NCBI GenBank assembly: GCA_964016885.1
Contig: OZ024743.1
Span: 350,720,513-350,784,512, forward strand
Length of the DNA stretch: 64,000 bases
Reading direction: 5' to 3'
Source of the DNA: Eledone cirrhosa
Lineage: Eukaryota; Mollusca; Cephalopoda; Octopoda; Eledonidae
The first letter of the stretch is position 1. Each line of letters starts with the position of its first letter. This document shows, in pieces, positions 41,814 through 51,333 of the stretch. Below the pieces are notes generated by a model. That model worked only from the letters and a program-made list of their open reading frames with translations. It was not told the origin of the DNA and searched no databases. The translations under genes were made by a program, and so were the position numbers.

Positions 41814-44800
41814 TTACAGATATATACTCAGAGTCGGCCCATTCACTCGGGCCATTCTTGCTTCTCTCACCCATCTTTCAACAAAATGCTGGGAAGAGAG
41901 CACTTCCCTCTCTACTCTGATTTTCCTTTTCAAATGAAATTTGAAAAAGTCAATCAGAGCATCACCGAAGAGGTAAGTGCTCGTCTTCAGCCCTTTCAAA
42001 CGTGTCCACCATACTATCTCTTTCGCCATGGCCACCAGACAGATAAAAACTGCCTGCCCTTCCCGGCTAAAGGAGGAGGGCGGGGCAATCCTCACGATGG
42101 ACTCAGATGATAGCTGGATCCGTCCTAAACGCGACAGCAGGTGTTCGACATAAACCCACAAGTCAGCAATTTTCGGACACTGGACGAGTGCGTGCAGGAC
42201 GGTTTCGTCGCCCTGCGCGCATCTCGGACATGCCCGGCTGACGGCACCTCCATGCCTGTAGAGTTTATCCCGAACTGGCAAGGCTCCTCGGTAGCACTGC
42301 CAGGCCAGAGATTTCTGGAAGTTGTCCATAGGCCCTGGCCCGAAAGTTCTTCCGAAGAGATTGGCTAGTTGATTTTCGTCGACGCCTAGAGTTTCCCCAA
42401 GTACGTCGTCGCTCTTCCCCTCCACTAATCCTCTATAGAACGCCGAGGTGGAGTTTCCACCGATCACATTGCCCGATTGGTCGAGGGCTGTGAGCGCCTG
42501 AAGACATTCCAGTCTCCAGGCGCTCCCTCTCGGTCTTCGCTTGACCCAGGACTGCAGCTCCGTCAAGGAAACGAGCTGGGGAAAAACGCGTCTAGCAAAC
42601 GGCGACCACACCTGATCACCGTCGAGGAAGAGGTGGAGATGTCGTAGCCTGAGCGCGTGCCTGCGCATCATCAGCCACGGCATGCCCAGCCCTCCACGTA
42701 GCGGGTGTTGACAACAGATGGACCGCCTGACCATCGGAGCACGTCCCTTCCACAAAAAGCGAAAGAGCAAACGCTCCAGCGCAGTCAGGCGAGGCTTAGG
42801 ACAAGGTACGACGGTTAGGCGGTAGCAGATGACAGACGCGATGTACGCGTTAGCCACCTCCGCTCGACCTTTCAGGGATAGCTTCCTCTCCGCCCATTTC
42901 TGGGTGAGAGAAGCCACCCTGCTCGTCACCTCGTCCCAGTTTTTGTCCGTCTGGAGGTCCGGACCGAACCAGACCCCTAGCAATTTAACCGGTCCGTCCG
43001 TCCAGCGCCCGACGACGCTGTTGGACGGCATGGACCTGCCTCTCCAGGTGCCGAGCTGCAGGCCCACTGACTTTTCCTGGTTGATCATTGCTCCTGTCAC
43101 CGCTTCGTATTCTCTTAGTGTAGTGCCGATCGCCTCGATGTGTTTGGCGTTCGACACCACTACGGTGACATCGTCCGCATATGCTGACACGGATCTTCCG
43201 CATCCTAGTTCGCGCGGGACTCCCCTCAACGTCTCCAGTTTGTGCAGTAATGGCTCGAGAGTCAATACGTACAAGAGGGACGAGAGGGGACATCCTTGGC
43301 GGACCGAGCGCATGATGTTGAACGGTTCCGACAGGTGACCGTTCACTCTCACCACAGAGCAGATGTCGCTGTGCATGGCAGCGATCCAGCCTCTGAAGAC
43401 GGGCCCAAAGCCAGCCGCCCTCAGGACTGCCGCTAGGTAACGATGGTCGACCCTATCGAAAGCTTTCGACTGATCTAAATTGATCAAGGACCCACCCGTG
43501 CCAGGTTCCCTAGCTACCCTCTCTACGATGTATCGCATGAGGTGGAGGTTGTCGTGGATGGATCTGTCGGGAATGGCGCATGTCTGCGCCTCTCCCACCA
43601 GACCACCAACGACAAGCGCCAACCTCTTTGCTAGCACCTTGGCCAAAATCTTAAACTCTGTGTTTAGCAGAGTTATGGGCCGGAAATTGTCTATGTTATC
43701 CCCCTTGTTCGGATCCTTTCTCAGCAGTGCCACCGCTCCTCGGCTCACAGAACTGGGAATTCTCCCGTTCTGTTGCCAGTTGCAGTAGACGTCCGCCAAG
43801 AGGCCTCCGAACAAGTCTGGCATCTGTACGTAAAGTTCATAGGGCAGACCATCCAAACCAGGCGATTTACCCCTTGTGCAGCCAGTCATTGCCTCCCGTA
43901 CTTCAGCGGCTGTTATCGGCTTTTCGCAACACCTCGCCTCAGTGGCCGAGAGCCGCGGCAGCCCGTCGAGGTAGACACTAAAGTCCATCCCTCTACCCGG
44001 CCCCCCGCTGCCCCCGAACAGCTGAGCGAAGTGTCGCTGAAAAGCTTCACACATTTGCCCGGGATCGAGTAGCATGCGCCCGTCGTGGTCCACCAAAGAC
44101 CGGATCGTGGCTTTGTTGCCACGACGCGCCTCCGCCACTCGGGCCCATTGAACGGCTTTCGTCCCCTCGTGTCTGAGAGCACGCACCCTAGCTCTGACAA
44201 CGCAGCCTTCGTGCTTTGCATTGAAGAATTGGTCAAGGGCCAATTTCGCCGCAAGCACGTCGGTCGCAATGCCTTTGCTAAGCGCCTCGTCTAATTTTCT
44301 AACTAGTTCTCCCTCTGCTCTATTTTTCTCTATTGCTAAAGCCTTACTAAACCTAATCGATTCTATTCTAATCGCTCTTTTCAGAGCAAACCACCACTTG
44401 TTGTTGACGATGGCCCCCGTCAACGCCCGCTTAACTAGTTCGCTAATCCGGTCTCTGTAGGCCTTGCGCGCTGGTAAGGACGCGTTTAGCTTCCAGTAGC
44501 CGGGTCCTCGTCTATGAAGCCTATCTAAGTCAAGCACACAGGTCACGAATTTGTGGTCCGTGTAGCTGACTATCTTGAATTGTGGACAGCCTATGCTAGA
44601 CCTATCTATTTCCCTACAAAATACTCTATCTAGATATGATCTGGATGACCCTATGCGGTTTGTCCAAGTCCACATTGGCACATTCGGGAAATCCAATCGG
44701 TACCTGTCAGACAGTTCAAAACGCCTGAGCAGGTTGGTGAGGCTCTTGCACCCTCCACCCCTATCCGCTAATCCCACACAGTCCCAGCGTGCATCTAAGA

Positions 44801-45233
44801 TCCCGTTCCAGTCGCCCACTAACACTAAAGAGCGGGACGTTCCAAGAAAGGTCTCCAGACGCCGGAAGAAATCAGGCCGCCCTGCTCCTGTCGGGGCATA
44901 GACGGCCACTAGCCTGAAAGATTGCCCGTCTCCGCTGGTCACGTCCAGCACCACCAGCTTACCCTCTGGGTCCAGGAAGATGGCCCGTATGGCGAGATCC
45001 AAACCTCTCCGAAAAAGTACAGCAACTCCTCCACCGGATCCAGGACGGCTGGGAGATGCGTACACATCGTAGCCGCCGAAGATCGGTGCGAAGGCCCGTG
45101 CTTCGGAGATTCTGGTCTCGCTGATGGCCACTACATCTATGTTTAGTGACCTGAGGTCGTTGAGCAGGTGACCCTGCTTCCATGACGACCCCAAGCCACG
45201 CGCATTTATGCTGCCTATTCTGAGTGAGGTCAT
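41814..45233 (-). CDS. ORF2, APE endonuclease + reverse transcriptase (unit 8)
   Basis: 1139 aa, open, all motifs present. Ser105, Thr231, Arg434 and Arg1109 match unit 6; I see no amino-acid difference from unit 6 by eye. Confidence 0.95.
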   Translation of the reverse strand: MTSLRIGSINARGLGSSWKQGHLLNDLRSLNIDVVAISETRISEARAFAPIFGGYDVYASPSRPGSGGGVAVLFRRGLDLAIRAIFLDPEGKLVVLDVTSGDGQSFRLVAVYAPTGAGRPDFFRRLETFLGTSRSLVLVGDWNGILDARWDCVGLADRGGGCKSLTNLLRRFELSDRYRLDFPNVPMWTWTNRIGSSRSYLDRVFCREIDRSSIGCPQFKIVSYTDHKFVTCVLDLDRLHRRGPGYWKLNASLPARKAYRDRISELVKRALTGAIVNNKWWFALKRAIRIESIRFSKALAIEKNRAEGELVRKLDEALSKGIATDVLAAKLALDQFFNAKHEGCVVRARVRALRHEGTKAVQWARVAEARRGNKATIRSLVDHDGRMLLDPGQMCEAFQRHFAQLFGGSGGPGRGMDFSVYLDGLPRLSATEARCCEKPITAAEVREAMTGCTRGKSPGLDGLPYELYVQMPDLFGGLLADVYCNWQQNGRIPSSVSRGAVALLRKDPNKGDNIDNFRPITLLNTEFKILAKVLAKRLALVVGGLVGEAQTCAIPDRSIHDNLHLMRYIVERVAREPGTGGSLINLDQSKAFDRVDHRYLAAVLRAAGFGPVFRGWIAAMHSDICSVVRVNGHLSEPFNIMRSVRQGCPLSSLLYVLTLEPLLHKLETLRGVPRELGCGRSVSAYADDVTVVVSNAKHIEAIGTTLREYEAVTGAMINQEKSVGLQLGTWRGRSMPSNSVVGRWTDGPVKLLGVWFGPDLQTDKNWDEVTSRVASLTQKWAERKLSLKGRAEVANAYIASVICYRLTVVPCPKPRLTALERLLFRFLWKGRAPMVRRSICCQHPLRGGLGMPWLMMRRHALRLRHLHLFLDGDQVWSPFARRVFPQLVSLTELQSWVKRRPRGSAWRLECLQALTALDQSGNVIGGNSTSAFYRGLVEGKSDDVLGETLGVDENQLANLFGRTFGPGPMDNFQKSLAWQCYRGALPVRDKLYRHGGAVSRACPRCAQGDETVLHALVQCPKIADLWVYVEHLLSRLGRIQLSSESIVRIAPPSSFSREGQAVFICLVAMAKEIVWWTRLKGLKTSTYLFGDALIDFFKFHLKRKIRVEREVLSSQHFVERWVREARMARVNGPTLSIYL

Positions 45234-45268
45234 GTTTAAAATAGAGTGGAAAAGATGGGAAAGACCAC

Positions 45269-47356
45269 TTACCGTATTTTTGGTAGAGGAGGGATGGTTT
45301 TTACATCCCTTTTCACTTGATCGTCTGGTGAAGGGACCGTTGAATCGTCCCTTCGGCTGGTCGTCGGCTCTTCTAAGAGAATGTCTGAATATACTCTTCG
45401 ATTAATGGTTCCTCCTAGGTTCCTGAAATCACCAACTGCGTTGGGGAATTTCGTTTTAATGTTTGTGTATTGTTTCTGTGCTATTTTTAGCAGTCTTATG
45501 TTAGTTGGCGTTTTGATTGGTGCTGGTATTATGTAGTCCTGTTGTGAAATGTCTGTGTGTTCAATTATGTAAGTCATTAGTTTCTTGTTGTGTGTGTTTA
45601 TTGCCGTGCATTTGTTTTTCTGGGGGTGGGGTGTGGTTCTGCTATTTTCTTGTCGTTGTTGCTGGGTGTGTGTGTTTTGTTGTTGTGTTTGCGATGTTGG
45701 TGCTTGTGGTGTTGAAGGTGTTGTTGGCGGTGGGGTTGTCGCCGGTGGTGATGGTGGTGCTGGTGTGGGTGGTGATGGTGTTGGTGGTGTTGCTGCTGTG
45801 GGTCTCTTTGCAGTAGACTTTACCCTTTTCTCATTTCTTTCCTCCCTTTTCAAAGGCGACGATGCGCTGCTTCTGCGTTTGTGCCTTCTTGAGACCTTTT
45901 GCCATCCCTCTCCCACCTCACACTCCATGTCTGATTCTGTAAGGTCGGGGAGGGGTACCAGCTCCACTCTTTCACTTGTTGTTGTTGGTGATGTTTGCAC
46001 TGGAGTCTCTGTTGCAGCTGCATTTGGTATTGCTGTTGTTGTTGTTAATATTTCCACTGCTGCTGCTGTCTTTGATTTCCGTGGAGTGGGTATGGGTGCC
46101 ACGGACCTATCGTTCCTGGTTGCCGCTTGTCCTGTTGCTGGTAGCCGTGGAACCGGATTCGGGAGGAGGGGGGTTTTCTCCTTTCTCAGGGTCTTCTCGT
46201 TGCAGAAGGCCCTGAGGTGAGTCTTCGATCCACAGCGAAAGCATTTCGGGCGTTTGCCCTCAACACTTATGGGCAGTTGAGTGCCGTTATCGAAGTCTAT
46301 CACATCCGGGATAGCTTCGATGCACTCCTGGTTGGTTTGGATTAGCATCTCAATGGAGGAGCCGACCCAATCTTCTCTTACTTTTTTCTGTACTTGCAGT
46401 ACAGTTGTTTTGTCCTCGATTCCGACGAGGACAGACGCGGCCAGCCAAGAAGGGGTCATTCCGGGGGGGACGTGGGTCAGTTTGACCCTCACAATTTTTT
46501 GCCCGCAGTAGGAGGGCACCAACACCATTTCCTCGCTCCTTAGGGTCACTACTGATTGGGCCTTTGCCTCCTGGGGTGTGGCAAAAAGTACGTCTACGGT
46601 GGCGTATTTTTTGCCTCGGGTGATGTGCGTTTTCCTCTGCCACACAGACCCCAAGGCTTTTTGTATTTGGGCCTCTGTGGCTCTTTCCACCCTACGGGAT
46701 TTTGTACTTACTGTACGGTACGTGACCGTACAGTGCTCTTGGGTTTCGAAAAAATTTTTCGCTGCCTTGCAGATTGCTCGGTGTCCGTTCTTTGTCACCA
46801 TCTTCTTCGCTTCCTCTAATTCCTCATTTGTTATGAGGATTGTTTCCAGGTTTTTCGCAATACCTGCAAATGAGATTGGTTTTTCTCTGCTGTTGTTGTT
46901 GTCGTCAGAGCTGCTGGTACTTTTGTTGTTGCTGCAGGTACTACGACTACTGCCTCCGCCGCTGTTGCTGTGGTTGTTGTTGGTGTTGCTGCTGCTAATG
47001 CTGTTGTTGTTTATGCTGCTGGTGATGCTGTTGCGGCTGCTACTGTTGTTTTCATTGTCACTGTTGCTGTTGTTATTACGGCTGCTACTGCTATTATTCC
47101 TGACGTCAGACGAATGAACTGGGTTTTCGTATTTCCCGCACACCTGTTTCGTCGCTGTCGTCGTCGTCGTGGAGAAACCTTGCACGCTTTGCACGAGACT
47201 TTTCTTTTCTTTCGTCACTTGCGAAAGAGAAGGGAGGGAGAGAGACACATTTAAAGAAGGGAGGGAGAGAGACAATCTTCTCTCTGCTGTAGTGATGATT
47301 GAGGAAGAAGACGGAATGAGTGGGAGTGACGTATGAAAATTCTTTTTCGTAGCCAT
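45269..47356 (-). CDS. ORF1, gag-like RNA-binding protein (unit 8)
   Basis: 695 aa from the ATG at 47356, short because of the PSTPQ linker without the KKK insertion. Unit-specific Asn replaces Asp in DFRNLGG, a segment otherwise constant in family A. The CCHC knuckle is intact. Confidence 0.9.
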   Translation of the reverse strand: MATKKNFHTSLPLIPSSSSIITTAERRLSLSLPSLNVSLSLPSLSQVTKEKKSLVQSVQGFSTTTTTATKQVCGKYENPVHSSDVRNNSSSSRNNNSNSDNENNSSSRNSITSSINNNSISSSNTNNNHSNSGGGSSRSTCSNNKSTSSSDDNNNSREKPISFAGIAKNLETILITNEELEEAKKMVTKNGHRAICKAAKNFFETQEHCTVTYRTVSTKSRRVERATEAQIQKALGSVWQRKTHITRGKKYATVDVLFATPQEAKAQSVVTLRSEEMVLVPSYCGQKIVRVKLTHVPPGMTPSWLAASVLVGIEDKTTVLQVQKKVREDWVGSSIEMLIQTNQECIEAIPDVIDFDNGTQLPISVEGKRPKCFRCGSKTHLRAFCNEKTLRKEKTPLLPNPVPRLPATGQAATRNDRSVAPIPTPRKSKTAAAVEILTTTTAIPNAAATETPVQTSPTTTSERVELVPLPDLTESDMECEVGEGWQKVSRRHKRRSSASSPLKREERNEKRVKSTAKRPTAATPPTPSPPTPAPPSPPATTPPPTTPSTPQAPTSQTQQQNTHTQQQRQENSRTTPHPQKNKCTAINTHNKKLMTYIIEHTDISQQDYIIPAPIKTPTNIRLLKIAQKQYTNIKTKFPNAVGDFRNLGGTINRRVYSDILLEEPTTSRRDDSTVPSPDDQVKRDVKTIPPLPKIR

Positions 47357-47405
47357 GTTTTTTTTTTGTTTAAAATAAATATTGGGCACAAAACCCCAAT
47401 AAGCG

Positions 47406-47460
47406 GTTATTTAACCCCGAAGGGCTAAATAACGGGCAGAAAGACCCCTCTCACGAGGAG
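47406..47460 (-). promoter_or_regulatory. 5' UTR two-hairpin module, unit 8 (type a)
   Basis: Both hairpins are identical to unit 2. Confidence 0.7.
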
Positions 47461-47571
47461 GAGGGTGTTTTTGTCTACAAGTTGGTTAAAGTTTTAAACA
47501 ATTTACAATTGTTATAGCGGTCAAAATTTACAATACCTTACAGAGCCGAGCCTCCGTCAACCATAGCATTC

Positions 47572-47616
<45 letters not shown>
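47572..47616. repeat. (AAT)15 junction tract, unit 8 / unit 9
   Basis: Fifteen perfect AAT repeats. Confidence 0.95.
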
Positions 47617-47618
<2 letters not shown>

Positions 47619-47628
47619 TTTCTTTATT

Positions 47629-47641
47629 AACCACAAGGGTT
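47629..47641 (-). other. 3'-terminal CUUGU hairpin, unit 9
   Basis: AACC/GGUU stem with CUUGU loop, unchanged. Confidence 0.65.
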
Positions 47642-47878
47642 TACATAAAGTAGACATTAAGGACAGTGCAGGACAATGCAGGACGGTACAAATGGGCATT
47701 TCTGCGTGTAAAAAAACAAAAACAGAGGATGTAACAAAAATAACAATGAAAATAACAATGAAAAATTCCCCAATAGGGGGGAGACTTCGGAGGGACATTT
47801 GTGGAGAAAGCCCAGTAAAAAGCCACAATGACCCTGACCACCAAGGCAAGTGCCCTCTCCCAGTTTTCCACCTTTAGT

Positions 47879-50800
47879 TTACAGATATATACTCAGAGTC
47901 GGCCCATTCACTCGGGCCATTCTTGCTTCTCTCACCCATCTTTCAACAAAATGCTGGGAAGAGAGCACTTCCCTCTCTACTCTGATTTTCCTTTTCAAAT
48001 GAAATTTGAAAAAGTCAATCAGAGCATCACCGAAGAGGTAAGTGCTCGTCTTCAGCCCTTTCAAACGTGTCCACCATACTATCTCTTTCGCCATGGCCAC
48101 CAGACAGATAAAAACTGCCTGCCCTTCCCGGCTAAAGGAGGAGGGCGGGGCAATCCTCACGATGGACTCAGATGATAGCTGGATCCGTCCTAAACGCGAC
48201 AGCAGGTGTTCGACATAAACCCACAAGTCAGCAATTTTCGGACACTGGACGAGTGCGTGCAGGACGGTTTCGTCGCCCTGCGCGCATCTCGGACATGCCC
48301 GGCTGACGGCACCTCCATGCCTGTAGAGTTTATCCCGAACTGGCAAGGCTCCTCGGTAGCACTGCCAGGCCAGAGATTTCTGGAAGTTGTCCATAGGCCC
48401 CGGCCCGAAAGTTCTTCCGAAGAGATTGGCTAGTTGATTTTCGTCGACGCCTAGAGTTTCCCCAAGTACGTCGTCGCTCTTCCCCTCCACTAATCCTCTA
48501 TAGAACGCCGAGGTGGAGTTTCCACCGATCACATTGCCCGATTGGTCGAGGGCTGTGAGCGCCTGAAGACATTCCAGTCTCCAGGCGCTCCCTCTCGGTC
48601 TTCGCTTGACCCAGGACTGCAGCTCCGTCAAGGAAACGAGCTGGGGAAAAACGCGTCTAGCAAACGGCGACCACACCTGATCACCGTCGAGGAAGAGGTG
48701 GAGATGTCGTAGCCTGAGCGCGTGCCTGCGCATCATCAGCCACGGCATGCCCAGCCCTCCACGTAGCGGGTGTTGACAACAGATGGACCGCCTGACCATC
48801 GGAGCACGTCCCTTCCACAAAAAGCGAAAGAGCAAACGCTCCAGCGCAGTCAGGCGAGGCTTAGGACAAGGTACGACGGTTAGGCGGTAGCAGATGACAG
48901 ACGCGATGTACGCGTTAGCCACCTCCGCTCGACCTTTCAGGGATAGCTTCCTCTCCGCCCATTTCTGGGTGAGAGAAGCCACCCTGCTCGTCACCTCGTC
49001 CCAGTTTTTGTCCGTCTGGAGGTCCGGACCGAACCAGACCCCTAGCAATTTAACCGGTCCGTCCGTCCAGCGCCCGACGACGCTGTTGGACGGCATGGAC
49101 CTGCCTCTCCAGGTGCCGAGCTGCAGGCCCACTGACTTTTCCTGGTTGATCATTGCTCCTGTCACCGCTTCGTATTCTCTTAGTGTAGTGCCGATCGCCT
49201 CGATGTGTTTGGCGTTCGACACCACTACGGTGACATCGTCCGCATATGCTGACACGGATCTTCCGCATCCTAGTTCGCGCGGGACTCCCCTCAACGTCTC
49301 CAGTTTGTGCAGTAATGGCTCGAGAGTCAATACGTACAAGAGGGACGAGAGGGGACATCCTTGGCGGACCGAGCGCATGATGTTGAACGGTTCCGACAGG
49401 TGACCGTTCACTCTCACCACAGAGCAGATGTCGCTGTGCATGGCAGCGATCCAGCCTCTGAAGACGGGCCCAAAGCCAGCCGCCCTCAGGACTGCCGCTA
49501 GGTAACGATGGTCGACCCTATCGAAAGCTTTCGACTGATCTAAATTGATCAAGGACCCACCCGTGCCAGGTTCCCTAGCTACCCTCTCTACGATGTATCG
49601 CATGAGGTGGAGGTTGTCGTGGATGGATCTGTCGGGAATGGCGCATGTCTGCGCCTCTCCCACCAGACCACCAACGACAAGCGCCAACCTCTTTGCTAGC
49701 ACCTTGGCCAAAATCTTAAACTCTGTGTTTAGCAGAGTTATGGGCCTGAAATTGTCTATGTTATCCCCCTTGTTCGGATCCTTTCTCAGCAGTGCCACCG
49801 CTCCTCGGCTCACAGAACTGGGAATTCTCCCGTTCTGTTGCCAGTTGCAGTAGACGTCCGCCAAGAGGCCTCCGAACAAGTCTGGCATCTGTACGTAAAG
49901 TTCATAGGGCAGACCATCCAAACCAGGCGATTTACCCCTTGTGCAGCCAGTCATTGCCTCCCGTACTTCAGCGGCTGTTATCGGCTTTTCGCAACACTTC
50001 GCCTCAGTGGCCGAGAGCCGCGGCAGTCCGTCGAGGTAGACACTAAAGTCCATCCCTCTACCCGGCCCCCCGCTGCCCCCGAACAGCTGAGCGAAGTGTC
50101 GCTGAAAAGCTTCACACATTTGCCCGGGATCGAGTAGCATGCGCCCGTCGTGGTCCACCAAAGACCGGATCGTGGCTTTGTTGCCACGACGCGCCTCCGC
50201 CACTCGGGCCCATTGAACGGCTTTCGTCCCCTCGTGTCTGAGAGCACGCACCCTAGCTCTGACAACGCAGCCTTCGTGCTTTGCATTGAAGAATTGGTCA
50301 AGGGCCAATTTCGCCGCAAGCACGTCGGTCGCAATGCCTTTGCTAAGCGCCTCGTCTAATTTTCTAACTAGTTCTCCCTCTGCTCTATTTTTCTCTATTG
50401 CTAAAGCCTTACTAAACCTAATCGATTCTATTCTAATCGCTCTTTTCAGAGCAAACCACCACTTGTTGTTGACGATGGCCCCCGTCAACGCCCGCTTAAC
50501 TAGTTCGCTAATCCGGTCTCTGTAGGCCTTGCGCGCTGGTAAGGACGCGTTTAGCTTCCAGTAGCCGGGTCCTCGTCTATGAAGCCTATCTAAGTCAAGC
50601 ACACAGATCACGAATTTGTGGTCCGTGTAGCTGACTATCTTGAATTGTGGACAGCCTATGCTAGACCTATCTATTTCCCTACAAAATACTCTATCTAGAT
50701 ATGATCTGGATGACCCTATGCGGTTTGTCCAAGTCCACATTGGCACATTCGGGAAATCCAATCGGTACCTGTCAGACAGTTCAAAACGCCTGAGCAGGTT

Positions 50801-51298
50801 GGTGAGGCTCTTGCACCCTCCACCCCTATCCGCTAATCCCACACAGTCCCAGCGTGCATCTAAGATCCCGTTCCAGTCGCCCACTAACACTAAAGAGCGC
50901 GACGTTCCAAGAAAGGTCTCCAGACGCCGGAAGAAATCAGGCCGCCCTGCTCCTGTCGGGGCATAGACGGCCACTAGCCTGAAAGCTTGCCCGTCTCCGC
51001 TGGTCACGTCCAGCACCACCAGCTTACCCTCTGGGTCCAGGAAGATGGCCCGTATGGCGAGATCCAAACCTCTCCGAAAAAGCACAGCAACTCCTCCACC
51101 CGATCCAGGACGGCTGGGAGATGCGTACACATCGTAGCCGCCGAAGATCGGTGCGAAGGCCCGTGCTTCGGAGATTCTGGTCTCGCTGATGGCCACTACA
51201 TCTATGTTTAGTGACCTGAGGTCGTTGAGCAGGTGACCCTGCTTCCATGACGACCCCAAGCCACGCGCATTTATGCTGCCTATTCTGAGTGAGGTCAT
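47879..51298 (-). CDS. ORF2, APE endonuclease + reverse transcriptase (unit 9)
   Basis: 1139 aa, open, all motifs present. Markers Tyr55, Ala105, Ile231, Lys434 and Arg1109. It shares one silent variant (cccggcccg at about 48399) with unit 2, at the other side of the array. Confidence 0.95.
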   Translation of the reverse strand: MTSLRIGSINARGLGSSWKQGHLLNDLRSLNIDVVAISETRISEARAFAPIFGGYDVYASPSRPGSGGGVAVLFRRGLDLAIRAIFLDPEGKLVVLDVTSGDGQAFRLVAVYAPTGAGRPDFFRRLETFLGTSRSLVLVGDWNGILDARWDCVGLADRGGGCKSLTNLLRRFELSDRYRLDFPNVPMWTWTNRIGSSRSYLDRVFCREIDRSSIGCPQFKIVSYTDHKFVICVLDLDRLHRRGPGYWKLNASLPARKAYRDRISELVKRALTGAIVNNKWWFALKRAIRIESIRFSKALAIEKNRAEGELVRKLDEALSKGIATDVLAAKLALDQFFNAKHEGCVVRARVRALRHEGTKAVQWARVAEARRGNKATIRSLVDHDGRMLLDPGQMCEAFQRHFAQLFGGSGGPGRGMDFSVYLDGLPRLSATEAKCCEKPITAAEVREAMTGCTRGKSPGLDGLPYELYVQMPDLFGGLLADVYCNWQQNGRIPSSVSRGAVALLRKDPNKGDNIDNFRPITLLNTEFKILAKVLAKRLALVVGGLVGEAQTCAIPDRSIHDNLHLMRYIVERVAREPGTGGSLINLDQSKAFDRVDHRYLAAVLRAAGFGPVFRGWIAAMHSDICSVVRVNGHLSEPFNIMRSVRQGCPLSSLLYVLTLEPLLHKLETLRGVPRELGCGRSVSAYADDVTVVVSNAKHIEAIGTTLREYEAVTGAMINQEKSVGLQLGTWRGRSMPSNSVVGRWTDGPVKLLGVWFGPDLQTDKNWDEVTSRVASLTQKWAERKLSLKGRAEVANAYIASVICYRLTVVPCPKPRLTALERLLFRFLWKGRAPMVRRSICCQHPLRGGLGMPWLMMRRHALRLRHLHLFLDGDQVWSPFARRVFPQLVSLTELQSWVKRRPRGSAWRLECLQALTALDQSGNVIGGNSTSAFYRGLVEGKSDDVLGETLGVDENQLANLFGRTFGPGPMDNFQKSLAWQCYRGALPVRDKLYRHGGAVSRACPRCAQGDETVLHALVQCPKIADLWVYVEHLLSRLGRIQLSSESIVRIAPPSSFSREGQAVFICLVAMAKEIVWWTRLKGLKTSTYLFGDALIDFFKFHLKRKIRVEREVLSSQHFVERWVREARMARVNGPTLSIYL

Positions 51299-51333
51299 GT
51301 TTAAAATAGAGTGGAAAAGATGGGAAAGACCAC

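Larger units (their letters stand above)
41531..47571 (-). mobile_element. Family A LINE, unit 8 (full length, both ORFs open)
   Basis: A 6041-bp copy, the shortest complete unit, with type a 5' UTR. ORF2 carries the unit 6 marker set. Confidence 0.95.
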